A DNA stretch of 34,833 nt, taken from an uncultured Clostridia bacterium (GTDB lineage Bacteria > Bacillota > Clostridia > Christensenellales > UBA1242). The translations under genes were made by a program, and so were the position numbers. The DNA lies in assembly GCA_944384485.1 (NCBI GenBank), contig CALWTO010000044.1, forward strand, positions 1 through 34,833. Reading direction: 5' to 3'. Positions within the stretch are counted from its first letter, which is position 1, and each line of letters begins with the position of its first letter. The notes beneath the pieces are model-generated. The model had not been told where the DNA came from. It made no database searches and saw only the letters and a list, made by a program, of their open reading frames with translations. This document shows, piece after piece, positions 1-8,491 of the stretch.

Positions 1-2
1 TA

Positions 3-485
3 ACAATTATTGCAGCATGTATTGAAGTTTTGGGTGCAATTTTACTGATTAGCATATTTTTCTCATTAAAGAGTAATATCATAGAAAATTTAAGTGATCC
101 AAATCGTATTGAGTTTATTCAAGGTGCCGTAATTACAACCACAGTTATATCCTTAATTTTAGGAATTTTTACTACTATTGTTGGATGTTTTTTCTTTAAT
201 TTTTCAAAATATACAAAGGAGCAAGTCGAAAATAGAACAGCATTTATAGTTATAATGATAATTTTACAAATTATTTTTGGTGGACTTATCGCGTGTGCTT
301 TATCTGTTGCGGGTATAATTGTGGGCAGAGAAGATGAAATGGCGAAAATAAAATATGAGAATTTTGAAGATAATAAAATTACGAACAATTTGAAAAAAAT
401 TAAAGAATTATATGAAGAAAATTTAATTGATGAAAACGAATATAAAAAATTAAAAAATGAAATATTGAATATTAAGCAAGATTAA
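3..485 (+). CDS. Membrane protein with C-terminal SHOCT domain (5' end cut by window)
   Basis: The reading frame is open to the left edge, so the true start lies outside the window and the TTG at 30 should not be taken as the start. The visible 160 residues contain three hydrophobic segments: one at the cut N-terminus, one in the region reading VITTTVISLILGIF, and one reading IVIMIILQIIFGGLIACAL. A charged cytoplasmic-type tail follows, ending in a helix pair (KKIKELYEENLIDENEYKKLKNEIL) that matches the SHOCT short C-terminal domain pattern (leucine-rich helix, LI-x-E-x-E-Y turn, second helix). SHOCT domains are common at the C-termini of small membrane proteins and have no enzymatic role; they are thought to mediate oligomerisation. 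The gene ends in its own terminator, so it is separate from the following gene. The specific function is unknown. Confidence 0.75.
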   Translation, partial: TIIAACIEVLGAILLISIFFSLKSNIIENLSDPNRIEFIQGAVITTTVISLILGIFTTIVGCFFFNFSKYTKEQVENRTAFIVIMIILQIIFGGLIACALSVAGIIVGREDEMAKIKYENFEDNKITNNLKKIKELYEENLIDENEYKKLKNEILNIKQD

Positions 486-497
486 TCTTGCTTTTTT
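474..497 (+). terminator. Rho-independent terminator overlapping the stop codon of the SHOCT gene
   Basis: The perfect inverted repeat AAGCAAGAT/ATCTTGCTT is followed directly by a T-run. The TAA stop codon (483-485) lies in the loop region, so the last codons of the gene form the 5' arm of the terminator. Confidence 0.8.
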
Positions 498-499
498 GT

Positions 500-528
500 T
501 TGTTATTTTTATTGATTTTGTTTATAAT
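500..528 (+). promoter_or_regulatory. Putative sigma-A promoter for the InlB/LamG/GLUG protein
   Basis: TTGTTA (500-505), a 17-bp spacer, and a perfect TATAAT (523-528). The start would fall near 535, giving a leader of about 28 nt that contains AAGGAG before the GTG start at 563. Confidence 0.6.
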
Positions 529-562
529 ATATTAGATATTGAATAAAAAGGAGTGAATAAAG

Positions 563-3535
563 GTGATTTTTGATTTTAATAAAGCAAATAACTTAAAAAA
601 ATATTTTTTTTTAATATTAATATCTTTAATCACAATGTTTCTAGGGTCTATTTTTGTTAATTTATCTTTAAAAGACACTGATGCAAAAACTACAAATAAT
701 TCTTATAATTTTTATGTTTTTGGGTTAGGAAAATCACCACAATCTTATTCTGAAAGTTCTCCAGGAATTTTTTCAACTAATGATTATTGTGCAACCACAA
801 GTTACGGTACAAGTCCGGGGACATTTAAGGTTAATGTTACAATTACTAGAAATGATGGCGGAGGTTGTAGTGCAACATCATCTAGTGAAACGGATGCGGG
901 GAGTTCCGCATATGCAAAAGGGACATCTTATGCACATGGATTTACTGGTCAACAATATTCTTATTCTGTTACATATTCCGTAAAGCCTAAATCAGGCTTT
1001 CAGGTTTATTATGATGGAGGAATGCAACTTTTAAATCAAGGCGCGACAAGCACAGATTCTGTTAATAATGTTGCAGACATTATTGCAGATAAAAGTACGC
1101 TGTTTAGTAATGCAAGTTCTGCATGGTCTACATCTGAACAATCAGCGACTTACACTTTTAGTCTAGGCTCTCATACTGGTTGGGACGAAATTAGTAATGA
1201 ATATTACTTTTATTGGATTTTTGCGCCCGTGAGATATACAGTCACTTATAAGGTAGACAATTCTACTTATTCAACAAAATATGTAGATTATTATTCAAAC
1301 TATTCTCTTCCTTCTGCACCTTCAAAGGTTGGGTATACTTTTAAAGGGTGGTATACTAAAGAAAGTGGAGGAGATCCAATTACTTCTTCTTCAATTAAAA
1401 CTAGTGCTTCAAATGAAACATTATATGCTCAATGGAATAAATTATCGTATAGAATTAATGTAAATATGCTAAATACTTCTGGGGTAGAAGATTATACCGT
1501 TGGAACTTTTAGTCAAACCTATAACGGTCAAACAAAAACCGGTTTAAATGACCAATATTTCGCCTCTATGTATATTGGTGAAACAATGAAGATTTCTGAT
1601 ATTGTACCCGCAATAGGATATGCACTTGTTTCAGTAGACACAAATAAAGGAACAATAACAAAAAACTCGGATGGCTCCTATACCTTTACTGCTAATTTTT
1701 CTTCCAATCCTGCAGGCTCTTCCACTTGGGATGCGATTATTGAGATTAAAATGAAATATCAAGAATATAATCTTTTAATTGATACGCAAGGGGGAACTTA
1801 TGAAGGAGAAAGTTCACCAACAAATTCTACAATTTATAAACAGATTATAAGTTTAACAACTCCATCTAAAGAAGGTTACATATTTAAAGGATGGGAAATT
1901 GTAGAAGGAGAGCCAACGCTATTAAGCAATCAATATTTTTCTCAAGCGCAAGAGTTTGATGGGGTAGATGATTATATCAATATTGGTAGAGATAAAATGT
2001 ACAGTGACAAAATTACAATTGCTTTTAATGCTTACATGGATGACTGGTCGGACTATGGTTCTAATAATATGAGACTGATTTCATGTACAGAAACAGGTGG
2101 ATGGAATTTTGAATCAAATAGTGGGAAAATACAATTTGCGATTTATGATAAAGGTTACGGATATAAATCTATTACTGTGGACAAATCTTGGAGTACATTG
2201 GAATCTGGATGGCATTCTTTTGTGGCAACATTTGATGGTAAAAAGGCTTACTTGTATATTGATAATGTTTTATTAGGCACTTCTGCCAATTTCAGTTCTG
2301 GGCTTATCGGTTATAATGCTAACAATGCTATATTCATAGGTGCAGAGGCTTCTAACAACTCAAGTTCTCCTAATGGTCAATATTTTAAAGGAAAAATACA
2401 AAATTTAATTATCGTAAATGAGTGTATTAATTTGTCAGATTTATCCACAAATGCCAATTATTACTTAATCACAAGTGCAGAAAATATTGAAATAAAAGCA
2501 ATTTGGGAAGAAACTTGGACAGCTCATACTCAAGCATTTAATGCAGGAGATGGCAGCATAGAAAATCCATATCAAATAGCAAATGCAGAGCAATTGGCGT
2601 ATTTGTCAAGTCAAGTTTATAATGGAGAAACCTATTCTGGAAAATATTTTGAATTAACCGGAAATATTGATTTGAGTAATTACTATTGGCAACCTATAGG
2701 AATAGTCTATGATAGAACAAACATCTTAAGAAATTATGCTTTTGAAGGATGTTTGAACGGCAACAATTTTAAAATTACTGGATTAAAAACAATGAACGGC
2801 TCAACTTACGCTCACAGTTACCAAGGATTATTTGGTTACATTGGAAATAATGCACAAATAACAAATATTAATTTAGAAAATGCCGACATTAAAGGCTCTA
2901 ATTATATTGGTGGTATTGTTGCTTTAGCGGAAGGTAGTGCTTTGATAAAAGGAAACAATGTATTTGGCAGCATATTGGGTTCTGAATATACTGGGGGAAT
3001 TGCAGGACGTATAATTGGAAATGTTGTAATAGAAAGCAATTACAATCATGCAACAATAAATGCTTATAAATATGTTGGCGGTATCGTCGGAGGCAGTGAA
3101 AAAGGTACTCAAATTTTAAAAAGTTTTAACGCAGGAAATATTACTGCTACAAGTGTGGTTGGTGGTATTATTGGTCAAAATGGTGGCTCTGTCAAAGACT
3201 GTGGAAATGAATCTAATATTAACGGAAATTCCATAGTTGGCTCGGTGGTAGGCTCAATTTCAAGTGGTGCAACCGTTTATGATTGTTATTCTGTTGCAAT
3301 AATAAATGTTAACAGTATTTTTGGAGAAAATTCAGGAGGCATAAATAGAATAATTTCTGTTAACAATGTCAACGATAATATATATAAAACTTATTTAGGA
3401 AGTGATTTTAGTGCTTTCGCATGGTTTAATAACGATTTGTGCCCATTGCCAAAGAATCTTGCTTTAGCAGGAGAATTCGCTCAAGAGGTAACTGTTAACA
3501 ACTTGACTGAAGCCGGATTTAGTTCTTTTAATTAA
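563..3535 (+). CDS. Large surface-type protein with InlB B-repeats, LamG-like domain and GLUG repeats
   Basis: This is a predicted exported protein of 990 residues. It starts at GTG 563, preceded by AAGGAG at a good distance. Residues about 10-35 form one hydrophobic segment after KK, a signal peptide or N-terminal anchor. A Ser/Thr/Tyr-rich region follows. An InlB/Listeria-Bacteroides-type repeat spans about 226-292, with the hallmark GYTFKGWYT and LYAQW motifs. A second one begins near 401 (GYIFKGW near 444) and closes with IKAIW near 645. Between these halves, about 462-620, sits a LamG/concanavalin A-like domain (FDGVDDYINIG, WHSFVATFDGKKAYLYIDN, FKGKIQNLIIVN). From about 658 to 917 there are GLUG-type beta-helix repeats (GLFGYIG, YIGGIVA, YTGGIAG, YVGGIVG, VVGGIIG). 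No LPxTG sorting signal or C-terminal membrane segment is visible. Such architectures are typical of cell-surface or secreted adhesin-like proteins of gut Firmicutes; binding to glycan or host surfaces is inference. Confidence 0.8.
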   Translation: MIFDFNKANNLKKYFFLILISLITMFLGSIFVNLSLKDTDAKTTNNSYNFYVFGLGKSPQSYSESSPGIFSTNDYCATTSYGTSPGTFKVNVTITRNDGGGCSATSSSETDAGSSAYAKGTSYAHGFTGQQYSYSVTYSVKPKSGFQVYYDGGMQLLNQGATSTDSVNNVADIIADKSTLFSNASSAWSTSEQSATYTFSLGSHTGWDEISNEYYFYWIFAPVRYTVTYKVDNSTYSTKYVDYYSNYSLPSAPSKVGYTFKGWYTKESGGDPITSSSIKTSASNETLYAQWNKLSYRINVNMLNTSGVEDYTVGTFSQTYNGQTKTGLNDQYFASMYIGETMKISDIVPAIGYALVSVDTNKGTITKNSDGSYTFTANFSSNPAGSSTWDAIIEIKMKYQEYNLLIDTQGGTYEGESSPTNSTIYKQIISLTTPSKEGYIFKGWEIVEGEPTLLSNQYFSQAQEFDGVDDYINIGRDKMYSDKITIAFNAYMDDWSDYGSNNMRLISCTETGGWNFESNSGKIQFAIYDKGYGYKSITVDKSWSTLESGWHSFVATFDGKKAYLYIDNVLLGTSANFSSGLIGYNANNAIFIGAEASNNSSSPNGQYFKGKIQNLIIVNECINLSDLSTNANYYLITSAENIEIKAIWEETWTAHTQAFNAGDGSIENPYQIANAEQLAYLSSQVYNGETYSGKYFELTGNIDLSNYYWQPIGIVYDRTNILRNYAFEGCLNGNNFKITGLKTMNGSTYAHSYQGLFGYIGNNAQITNINLENADIKGSNYIGGIVALAEGSALIKGNNVFGSILGSEYTGGIAGRIIGNVVIESNYNHATINAYKYVGGIVGGSEKGTQILKSFNAGNITATSVVGGIIGQNGGSVKDCGNESNINGNSIVGSVVGSISSGATVYDCYSVAIINVNSIFGENSGGINRIISVNNVNDNIYKTYLGSDFSAFAWFNNDLCPLPKNLALAGEFAQEVTVNNLTEAGFSSFN

Positions 3536-3567
3536 TTGGCTTATTACAAGTTTTTAAACAAAAAATG

Positions 3568-3596
3568 TTTACTTTTTGATTTTTATATGTTATAAT
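3568..3596 (+). promoter_or_regulatory. Promoter of rpoZ (extended -10)
   Basis: TTTACT (3568-3573), a 17-bp spacer and TATAAT (3591-3596) preceded by TGT, giving an extended -10 (TGnTATAAT). Initiation is expected near 3603, just upstream of the GAGGTG ribosome-binding site. Confidence 0.75.
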
Positions 3597-3620
3597 ACTT
3601 AAAAATTTGAGGTGAAAATT

Positions 3621-3818
3621 ATGATGATACAACCATCGATTGATGAATTATTGAAAAAAACAAATGGAAATAGATATGTTCTTTGCACTCTTATCGCAAA
3701 AAGAGCAAAAGAAATTGAATCTATAAGACGTTTAGAACTTTCTGAACAAGACAAAAAACCTATCACATTGGCTTGTGAAGAAGTAGTTGAAGGAAAGGTT
3801 CGACCAAGCGCTTTTTAG
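3621..3818 (+). CDS. rpoZ: DNA-directed RNA polymerase omega subunit
   Basis: A small protein of 65 residues matching the RNA polymerase omega family: an N-terminal PSIDELLKK motif, then YVLCTLIAKRAKEIE (the conserved xLVxxxAKRAREL helix), and the C-terminal CEEVVEGKVR corresponding to the conserved ALEEIxxGKI segment. Omega binds the beta' subunit and aids assembly of the enzyme. The frame can be read from GTG 3612, but that codon lies inside the ribosome-binding site GAGGTG (3609-3614). ATG 3621, 6 nt downstream of it, is the better start; ATG 3624 is also possible. In many Firmicutes rpoZ sits between gmk and coaBC ahead of priA. Here it has its own promoter, and gmk and coaBC are absent on either side. 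Confidence 0.93.
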   Translation: MMIQPSIDELLKKTNGNRYVLCTLIAKRAKEIESIRRLELSEQDKKPITLACEEVVEGKVRPSAF

Positions 3819-3830
3819 TATTTACTTTAA

Positions 3831-3859
3831 TTGAAATTTTAAATTTTTTGTGATATAAT
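3831..3859 (+). promoter_or_regulatory. Promoter of the priA-def-fmt-rlmN-rsgA-rpe operon
   Basis: TTGAAA (3831-3836), a 17-bp spacer, and TATAAT (3854-3859) preceded by TGA, an extended -10. Initiation is expected near 3866, about 30 nt before the priA start. It lies inside the hairpin described next. Confidence 0.8.
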
Positions 3860-3860
3860 T

Positions 3861-3895
3861 CTATTGTAACTTTAAAAGTTGCAATAGGATTTTTT
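3861..3895 (+). terminator. Hairpin plus T-run between rpoZ and priA, overlapping the priA promoter start
   Basis: Bases 3861-3887 form a 12-bp stem (CTATTG-T-AACTT paired with AAGTT-G-CAATAG, with one T-G pair) and a 3-nt loop, followed by GATTTTTT at 3888-3895 immediately before the ATG of priA. Read-through RNA from rpoZ contains the whole structure and should terminate. RNA begun at the priA promoter (about 3866) lacks most of the outer 5' arm. The 3' arm also overlaps the likely ribosome-binding site (AGGA, 3886-3889). Confidence 0.65.
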
Positions 3896-6067
3896 ATGTT
3901 TGCAAAAGTTATTATCGATCAAGATGCTAGAGCAATTGATAAAGAGTTTGAATATAGCGTGCCTAATAGTTTAAATGTGAAAATAGGTATGCGCGTTTTT
4001 GTTCCATTTGGAAACAGAATTGTACAAGGTTTTGTTGTTGGATTAAGTGAGAATTGTTCATATGATATAAGTAAAGTTAAGCCTATTAATAGAACAATTG
4101 AGGAATTTTCTGCTATAAAAGAAGAAATGCTCGAAGTAATGAAATTTATGGTTAAAAAAAATCATTTAACCATGGCTTCTATTTTAAGATTATTTTTACC
4201 ATCCCAAATGAGAGAAGGCAAAGTTAAAGAAATTTTTGAAACATTTTACACTTTAAAAGTTGAAAATTTTATTCCTAAAAGCAATGCTAAAAAACAAAGA
4301 GAACTAATTGAAATATTAAAAAAAGAAAAACGTTGTTCTTCTGTGTTATTAGGAGAAAAGTTTGGTTATGGTACACTTAAAACTTTGCAACAAAACGGTA
4401 TTATAGAAAAAGAAAAAACTCAAGTTGACAGAAAACCTTTTGTAATTGAGAAAGAGGACAACAGAGTTCAATTAAATCAAATGCAAAAATTGGCAATAGA
4501 AAGAATTAAAGACAATAAAACATATTTACTTCACGGCGTGACAGGAAGCGGAAAAACTGAAGTCTATATGAATTTGATAGAAAGGGAATTAAGCGCCGGC
4601 AAAAATGCCATTATGCTTGTTCCAGAAATATCTCTTACGCCACAGATTATGTCTAATTTTAAAGCTAGATTTGGCGATTTCGTGGCGGTTTTGCATAGTG
4701 GCCTTTCTGCTGGAGAAAAATTTGATGAATGGAAAAGGATCTTTTTAGGTAAGGCTAAAATTATAATTGGTGCAAGGTCGGCGATTTTTGCTCCTGTTGA
4801 AAATTTAGGCATCATAATTATTGATGAAGAGCATGAACAAAGTTATGTTTCAGAATCAAATCCTAGATATTTTACACACGATATTGCAAAATTTCGTGCA
4901 AAGCACAATGGATGTCCTTTAGTATTGGGAAGTGCTACTCCATCAGTAGAATCGTATCAAAATGCTATGGATGGAAATTATGAGCTTGTAGAATTGCCTA
5001 TAAGAGCAAATGGAAAAGAATTGCCTGCAATACAAATAGTCGATATGCTTGGGGAAATAAGACAAGGCAACAACTCTATTTTTTCCAATCAATTAATTGC
5101 TGATTTAGTTGAAGTGATAAACAATAAAAAACAGGCGATGATTTTTATTAATAGAAGAGGTTATTCTTCTTTTATGAGATGTAGAGATTGTGGTTATGTT
5201 GCACAATGTTCTGATTGCGATGTTAGTTTGGTTTATCACAAAGAAGATGACAGGCTTAAATGTCATTATTGTGGAAAGCAATATAAAGTTTTAACAAGAT
5301 GTCCAAAATGTAAAAGTGAAAATATAAAATATGGGGCGGTTGGCACGGAACAAGTTGTTTCAAAGTTAAAAGAATTGTTCCCAGATGTAAAGGTGTTAAG
5401 GATGGATAATGACACCACATCTACCAAAAATGCACACCAAAAAATATTAAATGAATTTAGAAATACTTTGCCATGTATTCTTGTGGGAACTCAAATGATA
5501 GCAAAAGGGCACGATTTTGAGAATGTAACACTTGTCGGAGTGGTCGATGCAGATCAGAGTTTGTTTCAAGCAGATTATAGAAGCACTGAAAAAACATTTC
5601 AGTTGATTACTCAAGTCGCAGGCAGAGCAGGAAGAAGCAAAGATGAAGGCAAGGTGGTATTGCAAACATATGCACCTCGCCATTATGTTTATAAATTTGT
5701 ATCTAATTATGATTATAAAGGTTTTTTTAGGAAAGAAGCTAATATTCGAAAAACAGCAAATTTTCCACCATTTAGCAGAATTATTAGATTACTTTTTAGT
5801 GATAATAATGAAAATTATGCTAGAGAATTGTTAAAAATATGTTATACTGAAATTGAAAAGTTAAAAGAAAAATATTCTAGTGAAATATTATATTTAGATG
5901 CAATGAAGTCACCAATAAAAAGATTGCAAAACAAATATAGATTTCAAATAATTTTAAGAATAAAACTAGAAAAAGCAGACCAAATTGAAGAAGAAGTGTT
6001 TAATATTGCGAAAAAAACTGCAAAAACAAATATATTTTTGGAAATTAATCCAAGCAATATGGCTTAA
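3896..6067 (+). CDS. priA: Primosomal replication restart helicase PriA
   Basis: This superfamily 2 3'-5' DNA helicase recognises stalled forks and D-loops and reloads the replisome. The protein has 723 residues, close to the usual length. The N-terminal DNA-binding domain (about 1-110) opens with FAKVIIDQ and VGMRVFVPFG-like sequence. Walker A GVTGSGKTE lies near 214-222 and the DEEH box near 308. Motif III reads GSATPS. The eight zinc-binding cysteines are at about 429, 432, 438, 441, 456, 459, 469 and 472, in the CxxC pattern typical of PriA. The C-terminal helicase lobe includes ILVGTQMIAKGHDF and QVAGRAGR. It is the first gene of a tight operon, with def starting 12 nt after its stop. 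Nothing is missing from the core motifs. Confidence 0.97.
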   Translation: MFAKVIIDQDARAIDKEFEYSVPNSLNVKIGMRVFVPFGNRIVQGFVVGLSENCSYDISKVKPINRTIEEFSAIKEEMLEVMKFMVKKNHLTMASILRLFLPSQMREGKVKEIFETFYTLKVENFIPKSNAKKQRELIEILKKEKRCSSVLLGEKFGYGTLKTLQQNGIIEKEKTQVDRKPFVIEKEDNRVQLNQMQKLAIERIKDNKTYLLHGVTGSGKTEVYMNLIERELSAGKNAIMLVPEISLTPQIMSNFKARFGDFVAVLHSGLSAGEKFDEWKRIFLGKAKIIIGARSAIFAPVENLGIIIIDEEHEQSYVSESNPRYFTHDIAKFRAKHNGCPLVLGSATPSVESYQNAMDGNYELVELPIRANGKELPAIQIVDMLGEIRQGNNSIFSNQLIADLVEVINNKKQAMIFINRRGYSSFMRCRDCGYVAQCSDCDVSLVYHKEDDRLKCHYCGKQYKVLTRCPKCKSENIKYGAVGTEQVVSKLKELFPDVKVLRMDNDTTSTKNAHQKILNEFRNTLPCILVGTQMIAKGHDFENVTLVGVVDADQSLFQADYRSTEKTFQLITQVAGRAGRSKDEGKVVLQTYAPRHYVYKFVSNYDYKGFFRKEANIRKTANFPPFSRIIRLLFSDNNENYARELLKICYTEIEKLKEKYSSEILYLDAMKSPIKRLQNKYRFQIILRIKLEKADQIEEEVFNIAKKTAKTNIFLEINPSNMA

Positions 6068-6079
6068 AAAGGAGAAGTT

Positions 6080-6553
6080 ATGGCAACAAGGAAAGTTGTT
6101 AAAGTAGGAGATCAAAATTTAAGAAAAAAGTCAAAGGAAGTAAAAAACTTTGATGAGGATTTATGGCAACTTCTTGACGATATGAAAGAAACTATGTATG
6201 CAAATGACGGTATGGGACTTGCAGCACCTCAAGTAGGAGTTTTACGAAGGATTGTTGTTGTTGATGTAAATAATATGTTTGTAGAACTAATTAATCCTCA
6301 AATTGTTTATCAAGAAGGTAAAGATATTGAAAAAGAGGGATGTTTGTCCGTTGGGTCTTTTAAAGGAAGAGTTGAAAGACCTTATAAAATCACCGTAAAA
6401 GCTGTAGATAGATATGGTTATCCTTTTAGTTTAACGGGAGAAAAATGGCTTGCAAGGTGTATTTGTCATGAATTAGATCATTTAGACGGAATTTTATTTA
6501 TTGATAAAACGCTTGATAAGAAAGAGTATTTAGAAAAAGGTGGAAGAATATGA
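6080..6553 (+). CDS. def: Peptide deformylase
   Basis: This enzyme removes the formyl group from the N-terminal methionine of nascent proteins, using a metal ion. The product has 157 residues and carries all three signature motifs: GMGLAAPQ (44-51), EGCLS (86-90, with the metal-ligand Cys88) and HELDH (130-134, two histidine ligands and the catalytic glutamate). The start ATG follows AAGGAG. The last 4 nt overlap the start of fmt (ATGA), indicating translational coupling with the gene that performs the opposite reaction on initiator Met-tRNA. The residue after EGCLS-V is Gly rather than the common Pro, a minor variation. Confidence 0.97.
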   Translation: MATRKVVKVGDQNLRKKSKEVKNFDEDLWQLLDDMKETMYANDGMGLAAPQVGVLRRIVVVDVNNMFVELINPQIVYQEGKDIEKEGCLSVGSFKGRVERPYKITVKAVDRYGYPFSLTGEKWLARCICHELDHLDGILFIDKTLDKKEYLEKGGRI

Positions 6554-7473
6554 AAATATTATTTTTAGGTTCTTCGCGTTTTTCTAAACTTGTTTTAGAA
6601 AGTATGATTGAAAATCAACTCGACATTGTTGGAATCATTACTAATCCTGACAGAGAAATGGGGAGAGGGCACAAACTGCAAGCAAACGAAGTTAAACAAT
6701 TTGCGTTAGAAAAAAATATAAAAGTTTTATGTTCAAATAAAATAAAAGATGATTTAGAAGAAATTAAAAATATTGATTTTGATGTTTCAGTTGTGGCTTC
6801 TTTTGGACAAATTTTGCCAAAAGAATTTCTAGATTACAGGTTGTGTTTAAATGTACATCCTTCCAAATTACCTCTTTACAGAGGTGCAAGCCCTATACAA
6901 AATGCTATATTAAATGGAGATGAAAAAACGGCAGTTACCATAATGAAAGTGGGCGAAAAAGTTGATTCTGGAGATATTGCTTTACAAAAAGAAGTTGACA
7001 TAATAAAAAATGAAAAGTACTGTTCTCTTGAAGCAAGATTGGCAAAAATTGGTGGCGATATGGTAAAGCAAGTAATAGATTTAAAAATAAAGAATAAACT
7101 TTGTTTTTATAAACAAAATGACTTGCAAGCAACATATGTGAAAAAGTTTGAAAAAGAAGACGGGCTTTTAGATTTTAAATCTAATAAACAAGAAATTATT
7201 AACAAATTTCGAGCATTGGCAGAAACATTGGGGACTTATGTTTTTTATAAACAATCTAAAATAAAAATTTATGAAATTGCAGAATATCAATTGCAAAATA
7301 TATTCTTAAAATCGGGAGAAATATTAGACGATAAAAAACATTTTGTTATTGGTTGTAATGATGGAGCAATTGAAATTTTAAGTTGTCTTTCTCCTTCAGG
7401 GAAAAGGATGACAGGAACAGATTTTTTAAATGGATTTCATCCACAAGGAGAGTTTGTAAATGAACTTTGCTGA
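6550..7473 (+). CDS. fmt: Methionyl-tRNA formyltransferase
   Basis: This enzyme transfers the formyl group of 10-formyltetrahydrofolate to initiator Met-tRNA. The 307-residue length is typical. The N-terminal hydrolase-fold domain contains the catalytic set: Asn101 and His103 in NVHPSKLPLYRG, and Asp139 in KVDSGDIA. The GASPIQ motif follows, and the smaller C-terminal tRNA-binding beta-barrel domain spans roughly 200-305. The start overlaps the def stop (ATGA), and its own 3' end overlaps the rlmN start by 14 nt, so the three genes are translationally coupled. The initiator tRNA that it would modify is also in this window (24090-24166). The rsmB gene that follows fmt in many Firmicutes is missing. 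Confidence 0.97.
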   Translation: MKILFLGSSRFSKLVLESMIENQLDIVGIITNPDREMGRGHKLQANEVKQFALEKNIKVLCSNKIKDDLEEIKNIDFDVSVVASFGQILPKEFLDYRLCLNVHPSKLPLYRGASPIQNAILNGDEKTAVTIMKVGEKVDSGDIALQKEVDIIKNEKYCSLEARLAKIGGDMVKQVIDLKIKNKLCFYKQNDLQATYVKKFEKEDGLLDFKSNKQEIINKFRALAETLGTYVFYKQSKIKIYEIAEYQLQNIFLKSGEILDDKKHFVIGCNDGAIEILSCLSPSGKRMTGTDFLNGFHPQGEFVNELC

Positions 7474-8482
7474 TTTAAATGAAAAAGAACTTATTTCAAA
7501 TATTATTGAAAAAGGATTACCGAAATTTCGAGGAAAACAAATTTTTGAGGCTATTGTTAATGGTCAAACTCTTGAAGAAATCAGTGTTTTATCTAAAGAA
7601 ATAAAAGAAAAAATAAAGGTGGAATATCCAAAATATTTTATTTTTAAAAAACTTATTTCGAAAGATGGGACAAAAAAGTATCTGGTTCAATTTGAAGATG
7701 GCAATATTGTAGAATGTGTTTTTATGAGTTATAAATATGGGAATACAATTTGTGTTTCTACTCAAGTTGGATGCAGAATGGGATGTAAATTTTGTGCTTC
7801 AACTTTACAAGGTTTAAAACGGAATTTGACAGCAGGTGAAATACTTGGACAAATTTATTTAGTTAACAGAGATAATGGTGGTAGTAAAAAAAATAGATCG
7901 ATAACAAATATCGTTTTGATGGGAAGTGGAGAACCTCTTGACAACTTTGACAATGTTTGCAAATTTATAGAAATGGTTTCTAGTGAAGAAAATTTAAATA
8001 TAAGTAAAAGAAACATATCGCTTTCCACTTGTGGTCTTGTAGATAAAATTGATGACCTTTCAAATAAAAATTATGGTATTAGTTTGACAATATCATTGCA
8101 TGCAACAAATGATGAAGAGAGAAAAAAAATTATGCCTGTTGCAAATAGGTGGAGTATAAAAGAAATATTACAAGCTTGTGATAGGTATTTTGAAAAAACA
8201 GGCAGAAGATTTTATATAGAATACACTTTGGTAAATGGCATTAATGATAGCGAAGAAGATGCCATAAAACTTGCTCAAATTTTAAAGGGAAAAGTTTGTC
8301 ATGTAAACTTGATTATGTTGCATTCTGTTAAAGAAAGATGTCTTACTGCTACTAGCAGGGGAAATGCAGAAAAATTTTGTCAAAAATTAAATAATCTTGG
8401 AATTTCTGCTACTATACGAAGAAACATGGGAGAAGATATAGGTGGCTCGTGCGGACAACTTCGTAACAAATTTGCTAATTAA
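7460..8482 (+). CDS. rlmN: Dual-specificity 23S rRNA/tRNA adenine-C2 methyltransferase RlmN
   Basis: This radical SAM enzyme methylates C2 of A2503 in 23S rRNA and of A37 in some tRNAs. The product has 340 residues. The iron-sulfur cluster motif CRMGCKFC (Cys105, Cys109, Cys112) is of the CxxxCxxC type. Other family motifs are LTAGEILGQ, NIVLMGSGEPLDN, and ISLHA followed by IMPVAN. The C-terminal ...GGSCGQLR provides the methyl-carrying catalytic cysteine, Cys331. The start overlaps the end of fmt by 14 nt. The MGSGEP segment, where the family usually has MGMGEP, marks a small change. Confidence 0.95.
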   Translation: MNFADLNEKELISNIIEKGLPKFRGKQIFEAIVNGQTLEEISVLSKEIKEKIKVEYPKYFIFKKLISKDGTKKYLVQFEDGNIVECVFMSYKYGNTICVSTQVGCRMGCKFCASTLQGLKRNLTAGEILGQIYLVNRDNGGSKKNRSITNIVLMGSGEPLDNFDNVCKFIEMVSSEENLNISKRNISLSTCGLVDKIDDLSNKNYGISLTISLHATNDEERKKIMPVANRWSIKEILQACDRYFEKTGRRFYIEYTLVNGINDSEEDAIKLAQILKGKVCHVNLIMLHSVKERCLTATSRGNAEKFCQKLNNLGISATIRRNMGEDIGGSCGQLRNKFAN

Positions 8483-8491
8483 AGGAGTTTT

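Noticed and set aside
2451..2459. A perfect DnaA box (TTATCCACA) inside the surface-protein gene
   Set aside because: A single box inside a coding region is expected by chance in 35 kb of this composition, and no partner boxes or AT-rich element are near it.
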